This document shows positions 1 to 13,700 of a DNA stretch of 64,000 nt, piece by piece. Source of the DNA: Macrosoma leucophasiata. Its lineage: Eukaryota; Arthropoda; Insecta; Lepidoptera; Hedylidae. The position numbers and the translations under genes were made by a program. The notes under the pieces were generated by a model. That model saw nothing but the letters and a program-made list of their open reading frames with translations. It was not told the origin of the DNA and did not search any database. The stretch covers positions 17,259,001 to 17,323,000 of the forward strand of contig JAWQUS010000016.1 of the NCBI GenBank assembly GCA_036365455.1, written 5' to 3'. Each line of letters starts with the position of its first letter. The first letter of the stretch is position 1.

Positions 1-88
1 TGATGTTAGGTGATGACTGCAGCCTATAGACTCCCAACACAAAAAAAGACAAGAGGTGAAAATGCAGATGCGTTGTCACTAGCAACAC
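1..88 (-). repeat. family A retroposon, fragment cut by the window edge
   Basis: Minus-strand match to the 3' half of family A (TGATGACTGCAGCCTATAGA, then CAAAATGCAGATGCGTTG in degenerate form). It continues left of the window. Confidence 0.7.
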
Positions 89-378
89 TGTCGAAAAAAA
101 TGTAGCTTCTTCCAATATGAACATCAAATGCAACGGTCTTATAATTAAAGTAGGCAGGTAAGTACCTACCTAGTTGTGTATCATGTTGACGGCATGGTTG
201 TAATTAAATTTACTCTAGAATGTTCTTACGAGTAGCGTGTGAAAGCAATATTGGAGTATGATACGGTAATGTATTGTTACTTTGCGTTATTATAAAGAAG
301 TGCGTGTCGGGTCATGTGCAATGTATTTGAGTTTATTAGTTACAAATTAACTAGGTAGGTATAAGTACAAAAAATAAA
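89..378. other. unassigned AT-rich DNA
   Basis: I see no gene, tandem repeat or recognised element here. Confidence 0.5.
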
Positions 379-524
379 CCCCCGTATTCATAAACGTATT
401 TTAGCTAAAGTGTTGCTAATCTCTCCTTTGTCCTTTTCTATCCTGCACATTTGACAATGCAACTGACAAAGACAAAGCATTCTATATCTAGAACGTATCT
501 AATGTACGTTTATGAACAAGGGGG
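379..524. mobile_element. MITE family P, complete copy (146 bp)
   Basis: Imperfect inverted ends: CCCCCGTATTCATAAACGTA at the left, and ACGTTTATGAACAAGGGGG at the right. The copy at 24823-24968 has the same 146-bp length in the opposite orientation. No clean target duplication seen. Confidence 0.75.
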
Positions 525-578
525 AAAGTGTTTTGTGTTTGTAATATAGGTACCTAGAATATAGATTGATTAGATTTA

Positions 579-626
579 CCGAACTTAACTAACTCATCAC
601 ACATAAGACAAGTTAGTTAAGTTCGG
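579..626. repeat. 16-bp perfect inverted repeat
   Basis: CCGAACTTAACTAACT at 579-594 pairs perfectly with 611-626 across a 16-nt loop. It sits directly at the 5' edge of the LINE fragment that follows. Confidence 0.85.
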
Positions 627-1350
627 GGATATCCCGAAAAAGGAGCCTGTACCCCAACCAATACAAATACAAATTGTAACTGTGCCGTTCTCTCACGTGT
701 TGAGGACATAAAATACCTCGGAGTCCTGATTGATGAAAAATTAAACTTATCGCATTATTAGCTTCTAGAGTACGAAAACTCATATATGTATTCAAAATTC
801 TTCGAACCATAGCGGATTATGAGCTACTTATTCTAACATATAAAGCTCTATGCGAGTGTCTCATTAGATATTGCATATGTGCTTGGGACTGCGCGGCTAA
901 AATTAACATTAACCCTCTAGAACGTGCCCAACGTGCTGTATTAAAAGTATTGCTCTACCTTCCTTTTAAACATCCCACCACAGATTTATATGAAAAAGCT
1001 AAAGTATTTACAGTACGCAAGCTGTATATATATGAAAGTCTGCGTCGTTTTCATCGCCAAAAAGTACCCTATCTACCAACTTCATTAAAAAGAGTAGACC
1101 GAATAAATGTTCCGAGGGCAAAGACTAGATTTGCTCAAAAGCAGTACGATATAGTTACTACACAATTGTACAATAAATTACTTAAAACTCTTGTAAATAA
1201 AAATAAAAACATAAAAAATACAAATAATAATGAGTTTAAGAAGATTATTTCAGCATGGCTCAGGAATTTTGACTATGATGGTATTGAAGTTATGTTAGCA
1301 AATCTGTTTTTTTCATAATATGGCGAAGTATAGACGTACACGATTTCTGA
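627..1350 (+). mobile_element. 5'-truncated CR1/Jockey-type LINE, reverse transcriptase C-terminus
   Basis: Translation gives KYLGVLIDEKLNLSH, the usual motif after the RT palm, then a stop. After frame breaks, an open segment at 950-1318 reads LYEKAKVFTVRKLYIYESLR. Related copies lie at 28135-29100 and 56989-57674. It ends near a CA-rich run. It is a dead fragment with no catalytic motif. Confidence 0.75.
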
Positions 1351-1351
1351 T

Positions 1352-1389
1352 ACACACAGTTATTACACACACACAAACAAACACACACA

Positions 1390-1428
<39 letters not shown>

Positions 1429-1462
1429 CACACACATACACACACACACACGACACACACAC
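1352..1462. repeat. (CA)n microsatellite
   Basis: About 110 bp of CA repeats with scattered AAAC, TACA and GACA interruptions, at the 3' end of a LINE fragment. The copy at 28767 also ends in a CA run, so the repeat was probably seeded by the element tail. Confidence 0.9.
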
Positions 1463-1629
1463 TTTTTCACTCACTCACATACTCACCCTTCTTTGTAAAT
1501 TTTTAAAATGCGCAAGCGGACCGCATCGGACTTGATTTATAATAATTATGTCCGCCTCCTCTACACATTTGGTTCGGAGCGTACCGAATCCGCTGTTCGC
1601 TCCGTACCAAATCCGGACGTGTGTTACTA

Positions 1630-2835
1630 TAAGGATCATGGAAAAATTGTACAAAAATCTACAAGGTGTAACTATTGAGAACCTAAATAACATTTTCCGC
1701 TTTTGAAATATTTGTATCTCTCCGGAATAAAAATGTTTAAATTAAAGTTTAGTATGGAGGTCTTCTACTGTTGGCAGGAGGTCTTTCCTGCCCACAGCGA
1801 CATTTTAATTGTAGTTAAAAATCCTATTTTAAATAATTTTAAATAGCACCACGAAATGTTCTTTAGGGTCTCTGTCTCTGTCTCTTCCTACAAACATTTC
1901 GAATCTGTTTAACCGTTTAATTTTTTTGTGTACAAAACTATGTATGAAACGTTTTTTTGCCATGATTCTTATCATAATAGTAGGTAGGTAGGTATAAGGC
2001 TTAGTAAGATTTCGAAACGAAAATTGTTACGATATAGGTATACCTATCTACATTATTATAAGGACCTGACGCGTTTTATGATATCACTAAAACAATGACA
2101 TCACAAAAGTAATTCTGTAATTGCTTTATTATCAATACATCATATTTGAAGTTCCCTTCACGATAAGACATTCTAGAATTCAGGAATCATACCTATCTTT
2201 TATATTGAATGATTTCGCAAATTATTCTCGACATAGATATGTTATCTAATAACTTGATAATATTGTGAAGTTCCGTTTCTTTTTAATAAGTATATCGGAG
2301 GTGGCAAACAAGCATACAGTTCACATGGATGTTAAGTGATGACTGCAACCTATAGAAAATGCAGATACGTTGCCACCCCTGAGACCTTAGTTGTTGTCTT
2401 TGTACTAGTTATAACGGGGCCATACTTTAATATCAAACCGGCTCACGATTAAAAACGTGGTAGGTATAACACCTGTGAATTGTATGGTGAAAGGATCATG
2501 GCAGGATTTGTACAGAAAATGAAAAAAGGGTACACGGTAAATCAGCATGGAAATATTATCCAGTGAACCTAAACAACATTTCCTGATAGTTTAAATATTT
2601 TTAACTCTCCGGAATAAAAAGTTTGAAATTGAACTTTAGTATGGAGTATGGAGTGCTTCTAATGTTGTTAGTAAAGACGATTTTTGTTCCGGTGATTTAA
2701 AAATATTTAAAATACCAGAAAATGTTCTATAGATTCCTTTGATAATATTTCTAATCCGTTTTACCTTGTACCTTTTTCTAACTTTTTTTGTACAAATCAA
2801 TGTATGAACTTGACATGATTCTTTACGATTAATAA
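1630..2835. repeat. diverged direct repeat pair (1630-1980 and 2490-2835)
   Basis: Both units start AAGGATCATGG, share TCTCCGGAATAAAAA, AGTATGGAG and AAATGTTCT, and end TGTATGAA with TGATTCTT, in the same order. Identity is only moderate. Family A and unassigned DNA lie between them. This is an old local duplication or two copies of an unnamed repeat. Confidence 0.55.
2296..2440 (-). repeat. family A retroposon, partial
   Basis: 3' portion on the minus strand: GTGGCAAACAAGCATACAGT through AACGGGGCCATACTTTAA. The head is missing. Confidence 0.75.
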
Positions 2836-3009
2836 CGTAAAAAAGTGTAACTCAGCCAAAAAAATGGTTCCACCTAAAAAGACACCGTGGGAGGGGTATA
2901 ATAGGACACACCGCAGCCCGTCGGGCTGTTCGTTTCACCGAGTGGCAAGGAAAGTCCAAACTGGATCTTATCGCGATCAATCGAACGCCAGCAGTCATAA
3001 TTCTTTAAT

Positions 3010-3530
3010 CTTTATATCCCATTTGCAAGTCACTTCCATATGATATGATAAAAAGTAGCGGTTGAGGCAACCCGGTTATGAAACTCACTACCACTTAATA
3101 TCAAGCAGGGTCCCTCTATTGACTCATTGAAATTCAAGTTAAAAATATTTTTTTTGTCTACTTTGTTACTGTCCTAAACTGAATGCTTCCCTTGTGCCTA
3201 TTGTGAGTGTTCATGTTTGTGTGTCATCGTTATCATAATTATGGTCGTCTTTGGTTTTGTTTATGTGTATAATTTGTGCCTACCTTCATTCTTCTTTACT
3301 GTATATTCTTTTTTTCTTCTTTTTAAGTTTTTTGTACCCACAAAAAACTAAAACTGTTTGATTATTTATCATTATTTCTCTTGTATTCATTGGTGGTTGC
3401 CTGGAAGAGGAAGAGATCGCTCTCTAAGCGATAAGGCCGCCAATTGTAATTTTTTTTTTGTGTTTACCTAATGGTATCTTTGTAATGGTGTACAATAAAG
3501 AATATTGTTTTTGTTGTTGATTTCATACGT
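3010..3530 (+). mobile_element. 3' end of a CR1/Jockey-like LINE
   Basis: Contains GAAGAGATCGCTCTCTAAGC then GATAAGGCCGCC, a 3'-UTR motif I recognise from lepidopteran LINEs. It ends GGTGTACAATAAAGAATATT. The preceding coding part is badly broken. Confidence 0.6.
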
Positions 3531-3557
3531 AATCAAGCCCATTTTGTTAAACTAGCA

Positions 3558-3741
3558 CAGTGATTCCCAAAGTGGTCCATATAGACCCCCTGGGGTCCAT
3601 GGGACTCGATGGGGGTCTACGTAGGCGTGAATAAAATGTGGAAATATGGGAATGTGATATAAATGTAGCAAGGAGGGGGTCCACGGAAACCAGAAAAAAA
3701 ATGAAAGGGGTCTACAAGAAAAAATAGTTTGGGAACCTCTG
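3558..3741 (+). mobile_element. hAT-type MITE, 184 bp, with 8-bp target duplication
   Basis: Ends CAGTGATTCCCAAAGTG and, inverted, CAGAGGTTCCCAAACTA. The flanks AACTAGCA (3550-3557 and 3742-3749) are identical, the 8-bp duplication expected of hAT transposases. No coding capacity. It lies 44 bp from the Sans exon 2 donor. Confidence 0.9.
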
Positions 3742-3792
3742 AACTAGCAGAATTCAGCTTATTATGATCACCCATGTCTCATTCTGACTTAC

Positions 3793-3936
3793 CCTCTTCC
3801 ACAGAGTAGTCTCAAGGGCTCAATGTGGCCCTCGAAGGCAGCCCACAGTGTAGGCGTCATGCCGGACTCGTCCTTGTTGTTGCATTCTTTGCGAGTGGCC
3901 TCCCGTAGGACATCCAGGAGACCATCTCTGGCTGCT
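3793..3936 (-). CDS. Sans: Sans coding exon 2 (first ankyrin repeat)
   Basis: This is a 144-nt exon, phase 1 at entry (one base completes the split codon) and two bases over at exit. The acceptor is TTTCAG and the donor GTAAGT. It encodes the helix pair [13 protein letters not shown] and the [19 protein letters not shown] ankyrin motif with no stops. It is clearly richer in G+C than the flanking intron, which contains LINE and MITE remains. Confidence 0.93.
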
Positions 3937-6900
3937 CTGAAATCAAACATACACTCACTTTAGGGACTTTAATCCTAGCTTTCCGCCTGCGGCTCCATCC
4001 GCTTAGACAACACGATTTTGTCTGTTTCGACCAAGGATATAATATCTCTGGTTTCGACTTTTCTATACTTACCTATATTGCCCGGCAATATGGTAAAATA
4101 TGTGTGTCTAATTGCTTTCAAGTGTAATAATTAATAGCCTAACCTAAAAATTTCCACACTTATGTCGCGTCGTTTAGGATTGGGTTGGATTTTGAAAAAA
4201 AAAAACTGTTAACCACGACTCTCAATTAATTCAAAAGTATTTGTAGATACAATGTGTTACTACGAAATGGATCGACCCAAAGGCTAAAAAAATCATGGAA
4301 AATTCAACTCTCCCATTATTTATAACTCCGATGGAGGCTATTTTCCACCAAAAAAAAAATCTTAAATCATAATAGTTTGGCTTCAGTTACATTTTCCTGA
4401 TATTTATTCAGTTGTTCTGAGTTGGTTTGGTAGACGAAAACACTCATCATTCTTCTAGACATGCATAAGTGTGTGCAATCATATTCCAAAAACCCATCAG
4501 GTGCAAATCGGGACTCGTTTTACAGATCCTGAAAATCGGGAAGTCCCGCCCAAATCGAGACACCTGGCAACACTACTTAGACACGTCCGTTATTAATTAA
4601 AATACACAGATACGGATATTTTTTTTGTCGCCAGTTGCCACAGCGGTGTTCTTGTAGTCAGTGATGAACCTATTTTTGATTTCCAGAAGCAAATGAAGTT
4701 GTTTTATGGATGAATAGTTGCATATTTCATATAGTACTACGAATTCAATCAGGTATCTATATCACTATGATAATAATTGGTGTATACCTAATATTAAGTA
4801 TACCTACATAATTGATTCGAGTCGTGTATCATACCAAGACAATTTAATGAAGACAATATAGGCCTTGACAAGCCAGGTACCTATATGCTACATTTGATTG
4901 ATTTTGGATAAGCGACGAAAGAAGACGACCATGCATTTGACACACAATAAATTACGTTCACGCTGTTTTTATACACAGGCTGGTCGTAAAATCTTATAAG
5001 CGTTATACAGGGTTATTGAAATTAGCCATAGACCAACACGGGCCACCGGCCGCGGCGGACTGGAGGGGAGTAGCCAATTATTTATCGTTTATTACCGGTG
5101 CAAAACAGTCTGTCATTTTTTGCGGGGAGAAATGCGTGCGCCACACACGCACACTACAAAAATCGTCTATTACTACAAAACTCACACCTTGACTTTAACA
5201 AAATACAGAAACAATTTCACGCAAACATTTAGACATCTAGGCGACAGGTATAGGCCCATTTGGGCTTGTACTTTGACAGAGGGGAAAGCCTGCATATGGC
5301 TACTCCCCTCCGGTGTTACTCTATGAAATTAGTGCATCACCTCTTGCAGACAACTTCTCAACATCAATCCCAACAACATTTTGTTCCTTGTTCCAAATGA
5401 TTTGTCAAGCCAGTTGGTCCAGCGGTGTGTGGTGACCGTCTAAACCAGAGGTTCCCAAACTATTTTTCTTGTAGAACCCTTTCAATTTTTTTCTGTTTTC
5501 GGTGGACCCCCTTGCTAACATTTATATCACTTTCCCATATATCCCATTTTTATTTACGCATATACGTAGACCCCATCGAGTCTCTCATGGACCCCAGGGG
5601 GTCTATATGGAACACTTTGGGAATCACTGGTCAAAACCAAGGCTCACGGGTGCGATCTCCAAATGTACGTAATGATTAAACCATGCATTATCACTTTAAA
5701 ATTTAACAACTTTACTGCCTTGCCATACATTGGTAACCAGTCCGCCTATTGGCGGGCTCGGCATCTTGATTGATTAAGCATGCGGCATTGGATTTCAACA
5801 TGGGTTATTTTTCTTGTTTAGTTTCCTGTTTGGTCTTCGTATAAAGCGTGTGTCAACTTACTTACTTACTTTCTGTTCTTTTTGTGCAAAAAGAAATGAA
5901 AATTGTGTAAATATCCTTCACAATTATCTAAATAATAATGAGCTGGTAATCTACTCGTATTAATGATCTCTGGACCGCTTGGTTATACCTACCTTATCGA
6001 ATTAATTATTGTTCAAAAAGAGAATGCATCATTTAGATTTAGAAAAAAAAAAGTTCCTACACCACGGCTACATCCGAACGCCGGCGGGTTCGACATGTAA
6101 GATCAAATTCGCCTTTTTAAAAACGTGATATATATAGTGAACCGGAACACTAACTCTCAACACACAACTAGCTAATACAGACAGTGGTAAGTACCTACGG
6201 TTTCGCCCACCGCCATGGAATTTAAACCATTGGTATGATTTATAGTATTTATACGTATGAAATTATTAAATAAAGAAGCAATAAAAATGTTATTCTTTAA
6301 ATTGCTTCACATTACCGCATCAAATTTCACATTGAGTTGTTATTTGAATATATAAGCAATTTCACATTTAAATATATTTTTCGGATCTTAATTATATCAT
6401 AGGTGCAATTAATTAAAAAGTGTATCCAAGTGTTTAAAAAAATACGAATAAACAATTAAGTTAAAAAATATAAATTATATTCAATAAAACATACGATTTT
6501 GCAATTTATGTATAAAATATACTGTTTTCAGAAATTAATAACGATAAAATTTTTACTCGCCATAGAAGAAGATGCGTATTTTTTGCATGAATCAACCATA
6601 AAGATAAAGTTAATTATAAGACGTTGACCTGTCCGATATACGATATAGTTTTGATTCTAAATACCTACCTACAAGTTAAGTGATATTTTATTCAATTTAA
6701 CAGTTAAAATGGAGCTTGGCTTTTATAGGTTTAATATAAGTTTGAAAGTCGAGCGTTTTATATGACGTCCCTTGTTTCGTAGTGCCTTAGGGCATAGGCC
6801 TATGCCCATGTGTATCAGAATCAGAATCAGAAACTCATTTATTCATTTAGGATGACAGGCACCTCTTATGACACGTCAAAAAACAAACAAAATAAATTAA

Positions 6901-9900
6901 AGTGAACAACAATTGATATACATGTCAAACAAGATAAAAAATATATGTAAAGTCAAGAATATCACTAAGATAAAACTAAATGTAATAAACTAATGTAAAA
7001 AGTATATCAGTAGAATGTCTCATTTCCCCTTTACAAACTGATAACAAAGAGTAAAAAGAAAAGAAAAAGAGTCATTCTTTGTGCACCGGCATATCATTAG
7101 TGGTTTCAAATTTTGAGGCTTTAGACAAAATAGATTTATGAGTTTAGCCATTTTCCACCGTCACAATGCGAGTGAGTTAGAGCGACTGGGCTAGTTATCC
7201 AGTGGGACAAGTAGGGTTGCCAGAACCAGACTGATTATTTCCAGGACATTTCTGGGACCTCGGCTAATGGACAAAAAAATATTTTTCTTAGTTTCTTATA
7301 AGTACTATAAAATACAAAAAAAAACAACTTTTCTAAGTTACTAATATTTTATTATTCCAGGATAGCCAGATAGATAAATAGTAAAATGACTGAAAACGGG
7401 GCAACACGCAAAATTCCGGGACAATTTCGGAAATCACGGATATCTAGCAACCCTATAAGTCACACAACAGTACAAGTCCTACCCGATGTTGATTTTTAAA
7501 TTATTTCTTAAGGATTGCATTGTTTGTCACCTTCATTTAATTTCTAATATACCTATAAAACCAACAAGGTTTAGTTTGAGTGTCAATCATACATATAATA
7601 TCCATTATGGAACTATCGTTAGCTTGTTCAAAGAACAACGCCCAGTCAAACGGAGTACCAGCCGAATTTAATGATCCACAAAACACAACAATCAAGCATA
7701 ACCGCGGAAATGTTGATGAAAAGTGAACCATGGCGTCACAATAGTCACTTTCACTGGCTGTGTGAAACAGTGTACTTGTATCATAACACAGCCGACAACC
7801 CGTGTGAACGCACGTGCTCAGCTGAACTTAATTCAGAAGCTAAACTCGTGGTATGGTTCCAGAGTCCAGCTTGGGCTTGTAGTATTCTACAACTGGACTG
7901 AGGTATCCTCTGCCTGTCGTAAGAGGCGACTAAAAGGGAGAATGATCCGCGGGCGGCCAGAGAGGGGGCTCTAGCCGTGCAGCACTTGCCGGTTCCGTGA
8001 GAACGGCGACCGTGGTAGCCGCAGGTCGTTGTGGTATGCTCAGAATGGGGCTGTCAGTCTCCGTGGACGAGCCTTAGGGAGGCGAAGTGCTTGGAGGAGA
8101 ACCGGAGCAGTGTTTTAGTGTACCTGGATCTCCCCCCTAGTTTTAGAGGGATCCCTCATAGCCTGCCTCTCACACCCTAGAGAACCGGCCAAATGCTAAG
8201 ACATTTACACCTCGTTAAAAAAAAAAGAAAAAAAAAGGTTCCAGAGTCCAGTTTGGGGACGAAACCCCGCATCACCTAATCTATCTGCCGCCAAATAGTA
8301 GTTATCAGAGCAAGATAGTATTGAACACTAGTTCAGCACTACCGTACCTGGAGCGCGGAATTAGATAGCAAATATAGGCACATATGATTTCTGTCAGAAA
8401 GGCAGAACAACTTATACTGGTGGCAGCATAGTAGATAATAAATCTATGGGGTAGAGTTCCATTGTGGAGCTGGACGGCGTTGGCATCACCGCATTACGCA
8501 TTACTTTAGGTAAACTATCTGCTGCCAAGTGGTAACGTTCAGTACTATCGTGTTCTGGTTAGATAGCAATACAATATGGTCCTTCGATTTCTGTCAGAGA
8601 GGCAAAACAACTTATACTTACTGGTGGTTAAGTTCTAGCACGGCGCTCGATGGCGTAGGCACCAAAACATTTTCTAATCTACCGCCAAATGGCCGCAGTG
8701 TTCAGCGATATATCGTTTTCCGGTAAGATAGTATCGTCCCACCATTTTTGTCATAGAGGCAAAACTTAGGCGTCAGGACCGGTATCAGAGCGGTCGTCCA
8801 TTAATCACGTGAGGCTCGAAAGGGGTAGGGGGGGGTCCATAAATAATCACGAAATATCTCAAGGGGGAGGGGACGTATATGGAGATATCACGTGTATTTA
8901 TTTCTTCTTCGAGTGTCCGATTTCAACCGAAAAATGCAAAGGTTGAACTTTAGTAGTAGCACCTCAGCGGGCGAACTATGGCCGGATATTGGTTTAATTT
9001 GTCTTATTTTATGTAATGCAAGTGGCAAGCAAGCATGCAGTTCACATTGATGTTAAGTGATGACTGCAGCCTATAGACACACAAACACCAAGGTCAAAAT
9101 GCTGATGCGTTACCACTCCTGAGGCCTAAGATGTTATGCCTCTGTGCCGGAAATTACAGGACCGGACATTACCACCTGACCGGAACACGATAGTGCTGAA
9201 CACTACCATTTAGCGGCAAGTATATTAAGTAATGTGGTGGTGCCTACGCCCGGGAGCTCCGTCACTGGAGCTCTGCCACCAGTAAGTTGTCTGTCTTAGC
9301 AGTAATGTGAATTATATGTAAATATGATCTTTTCACCAGCCGTCAACACCGCATTTTGATGAATAAACAATATGATTAATCAAAAATGAATGGTATCATT
9401 GTTATCGCAATTTAACATTAATATTCCCACCAGCGGTAACTTTATAATGGAAACGAAGTACAAGTTAAACTAATTAGAAGGTGTTTTAATAGCAGTAATA
9501 ACCATTAAGAAATAACCTGTGACTCTACCATGCGTATTTAGTTGCAATATTAAGCTAGAATCCTACTACTATTATAAAGGCGAAAGTTTGTAAGTATGGA
9601 TGTATGGATGTTTGTTACTCTTTCACGTAAAAACTACTGAATGGATTTGAATGAAACTTTACCACAATATAGCTTATACATCAGAATAACACATAGGCTA
9701 TAGCTTATACATCAGAATAACACATAGGCTACAATTTTTGAGGTTTTTAATGTGAGGTCGTAGAAAAAACACATTTTTTGCGCTTACATTGCAAACGCTG
9801 ACTGAATCCTACAAGATAGATCAAAACAATTTACTACAGTATTGTACAACTTAAAAAGGTCTACAAAAAAGTCCGTGATGGTATATGTTTATCTCTTAGG

Positions 9901-10728
9901 AATAACCCACAATAACCATTTTTTATCCTTTACTTTGTACGAGAAATAATGGCTTATTTACGAAGCGATTTTAAGCAATACAGTATTAATCCTTATCCAA
10001 TTAAGTATCTTAAATACATTGTGCATTTAATAAAGATCAATATGGCTTTTTACAGCATGTAAATTAAATAAATATTTTCGAAGATATCACAGATTTAAAA
10101 TGCAGAGTCATAGCAATTTCGGCGATAAATACCGTTTCGGTGATAAATACCGGCAGCGGCGCCAGGCGAACGGGGCGTGGGGGGAGCGGGGTAGGTGCGG
10201 TGGGGAAGAAGTGGCTCATCGCTGAGAGTGCTTAGTTACCGTATTTCTTACTTATTACTAGACTAGACGGGACGAACCTGAAGTCCACGCGAACGAAGTC
10301 GCGGGCAAAAGCTAGTTATATTATGATTTTAGTATATCACACTAAAATTATAGTAAAAATAGAAAATACTTAAAATTATAGTAAAAAAGTATACTTACAG
10401 TGCCAGAGCTAGAGGTATTACCTTATCACGTAATCTATCTTCCGCCGAATGGTAGTGTACAGCACTATCGTGTTCCCTTTAGATGATAATAGATGGTTAT
10501 GTATGGCCCCGCAATTACTGTCACAGGCGGAACAACTTAGACCTCAGGAGGATAAAAACGTATCTGCATTTTGACCTCTGGTTTTTATGTAGATGTCTAT
10601 AGGCTGCAGTCATCATTTAACATCAACGTGAGCTGCATGCTTATTTACCACCTTCCTTACATAAAAAATGTATATAACCAGAGAGCACAAAATTTTTGAG
10701 CTCTACCGTTTAGCAGCATAGATAATAA

Positions 10729-10763
<35 letters not shown>

Positions 10764-13700
10764 TATACTGTGCAGTGGCAGAGAAGCATTCAGTTCACGT
10801 GACATGTAACAGCTGGTATTGACAAACTAAGTCGCTAAGGCAACACTTGCGTATCAGCAATCGATAGATAGACAACAGACGATAGTAATCACTATAGTTG
10901 GTGACATAAAGGTGGTTTTGTTTCAACGTTGCGGATTACCCTCATGAATTTGGCCAAGCGTGAAGGGCCCGGTGTGCAACACCTAACACGAACTGACAAT
11001 ATGGATATTGAAAGGTTACAACACGTTTTACTATTTAGCGAACATATATTGACTTGCGGAAATAGACCGGCAATATCCACGATTATCAGTGCTAGAATCT
11101 AAATATCAAAGCCAGCGGGTTCGACTAGCCAACAATAATGCTGTACTTACATCAACGTTATTTTATGGAAGCGAGAGTTGAGTTTGCAGGAAAGAGCATG
11201 AAAGTATATTAAACACGGTCGAGATGAGATCATTGCGTAAGATCTCCGATGTATCGCGTATGAAGAGAATTATTAATGTAGAAGAAGCACGGGAGGTGTG
11301 TCAGGACCGGGATATCTGCCGCTCCACACTCTTTGTCTACCCCGAAAGCAACTTGGCGTGAAGATACATACATACACTATCAGTATAGCAGGTATCAGTA
11401 GGGTATGGGCATGAAGGGAAGGCAAATATGGACGCATCACTTCTAACCGTTTCAATCAAATATTAGCAACAACTGTGTTCCAAACTCTCTTGGAATCGCT
11501 ATCTTTTAATTTCACTGTAGGTACATTATTAAGAGAATATAAAATGTGACAGGGACACAGATAGTTTTAAATAACTTCAAATAGCTATTCGAAACGTTGT
11601 CTCCATCTTTCTCTATACTTGGTAGGCTTGGTAGCAGAGATCCAATGCGGAACTCAAAACTCTAATCCTCTTATTCATAAACGTCCATTCGATACGTTTT
11701 AGCTTTTTAATTTTTTTTGTACTTTATATTTATTTTATTAACCTTAGTTTTCTTAACTTTAAGCTGTTTGCTGATAATCGACAATAGTCACAGTCTTACG
11801 CTTATCATAACAAAATTGTAATAAATGGAACTACTATAAATGGTTGCTCACTTCCCTCTAAAATGGTCGAGGAGGGCAATGGCTGTCACATGCGTCATAC
11901 TCGTGAACGGGTGCTGTTGGTGGGGACTGGTCTGTTCTGGTTTGCAGGGGCTACATCACATTTAGTAGATAGCAGTTTATTTGCATCTATGCTATGGACG
12001 TTGACATTATTTGATTTTTCACGATAATCTGTACTAGATTTAAGCTTTCATTTAAAAGAGCTCTTACTGAGTTTGTTGGGTAGCGGAGTTCTTCTCAGTA
12101 GTGACTGCACTTGGAACTCTGCTAAGTGAATAACATTGATCTTGACGAATAAGTTTTTCTTTTTTTTCATTTATTATCATTGAAGGAATTGAAAAATTTT
12201 ATGATTATTATGTTTTAACCAAATAGTTAAAATTTTAATTTTTAATTTACTATTAATATATGATTTTTCTTTACTATATGTAATGGTAATTCGCTCTAGG
12301 TAGTTTATGATTTATTGACGTTTTGAAAGTATATGTAAAGATCTATTCGAAATAAAAATATTTTCTATTTCTATTTCTATTTCTATTTTACACAAGAGTT
12401 GGGATTAGCGCTTTTAACACAAGTTATTCTTAATAACTTAGCAAAAGTGCAAGTTGCGACAAACATAATATTATGAAAACATATTACTAATAAGGATTCC
12501 TCATAAATGTACTACTGTGTTCTTCATTTTATTGTAAAACTTGTTATATGCAAATAAACTTATATTATTATATTATACTAGCTGTTCGCGCGACTTCGTC
12601 CACGTGAGAAAAAATATGATTGTTCAGTATCTACCCGGACGAAGATAGTATAAAAGTGGGCGCAGCTAGTATAAGAGTAGCCTAAGTTACTCCTTATCAC
12701 ATCAGCTATCTGCCAGTGAAAGTTCCATCAAAATCGGTGAAGCCGTTCCCAAGATTAGCCCCGCCAAACAGACAGACAGACAGACAAAAATTGTAAAAAA
12801 ATTGTTTTGGTATATGTACCGTGTATACATACATATGCATTTAGTAAAAAGGTTATTTTAATATTACAAACAGACACTCCTATTTTATTTATTTGTATAG
12901 ATGTATAGACTATAGAATACTTTGTCTTTCTCAGTTGCATTGTCAAATGTGCACGATAGAAAAAGAAAAAGGAGAGATTAGCGACACTTTACCTAAAATA
13001 CGTTTACGAATAAGGGGGTAAGTAAATCGGATAATGCGACGCTTTTGTACAAATAAATCTATCTACTTAGATGGTAAAACTTGCAAGAACTAAATAGTTC
13101 CGCTTACATGGTAATGTAGCTCTTCGTAATTTCTGGAAAATCTAACGGCTCCAGAGTAGCGAGTCAACTGGTAACAACGCATCTGCACTGTGTTTCACTT
13201 TCAATCTTTAGAATCATGCAGATATCTGATGTTTTAAGATGTAATCCACTAACCATCAACTGTATGCTTCTTGATATGTTCTTAGGTTTTCGCGAGCTAC
13301 ACTCATTGATATAAAACTATTTTTACGGATTTATCTCGCGTATATTAAACTAAAATGATTTTTATTTGATCATGATGAAACGCTGCAAGACAAGACATCA
13401 AGATCTTCTGTCAGACAAATGTCACCTCAGTCTGCCCGGGACCACGGAAGCTGAAAAGCAACCGAAACGTCGGGTTGATTTTAAAAATCATTTTAGTTTA
13501 TATACGCGAGATAAATCCGTAAAAATAGTTTTATTTCAATGTATGCTTCTTTGCCACTTTTACAAAATTCAACATGATTATATGTAGGTATACAGTTATA
13601 CATCCTATTACTTGGGATATTGAAGCAGATTAGCGCTTCTTAAAGCGACTGCAACTACTGTGATGCAACGTTACGAGTTATAATAATAATAATAAAAATT

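Noticed and set aside
7486..7974. overlapping small open frames on both strands
   Set aside because: Different frames overlap each other and run into retroposon sequence; no protein similarity seen.
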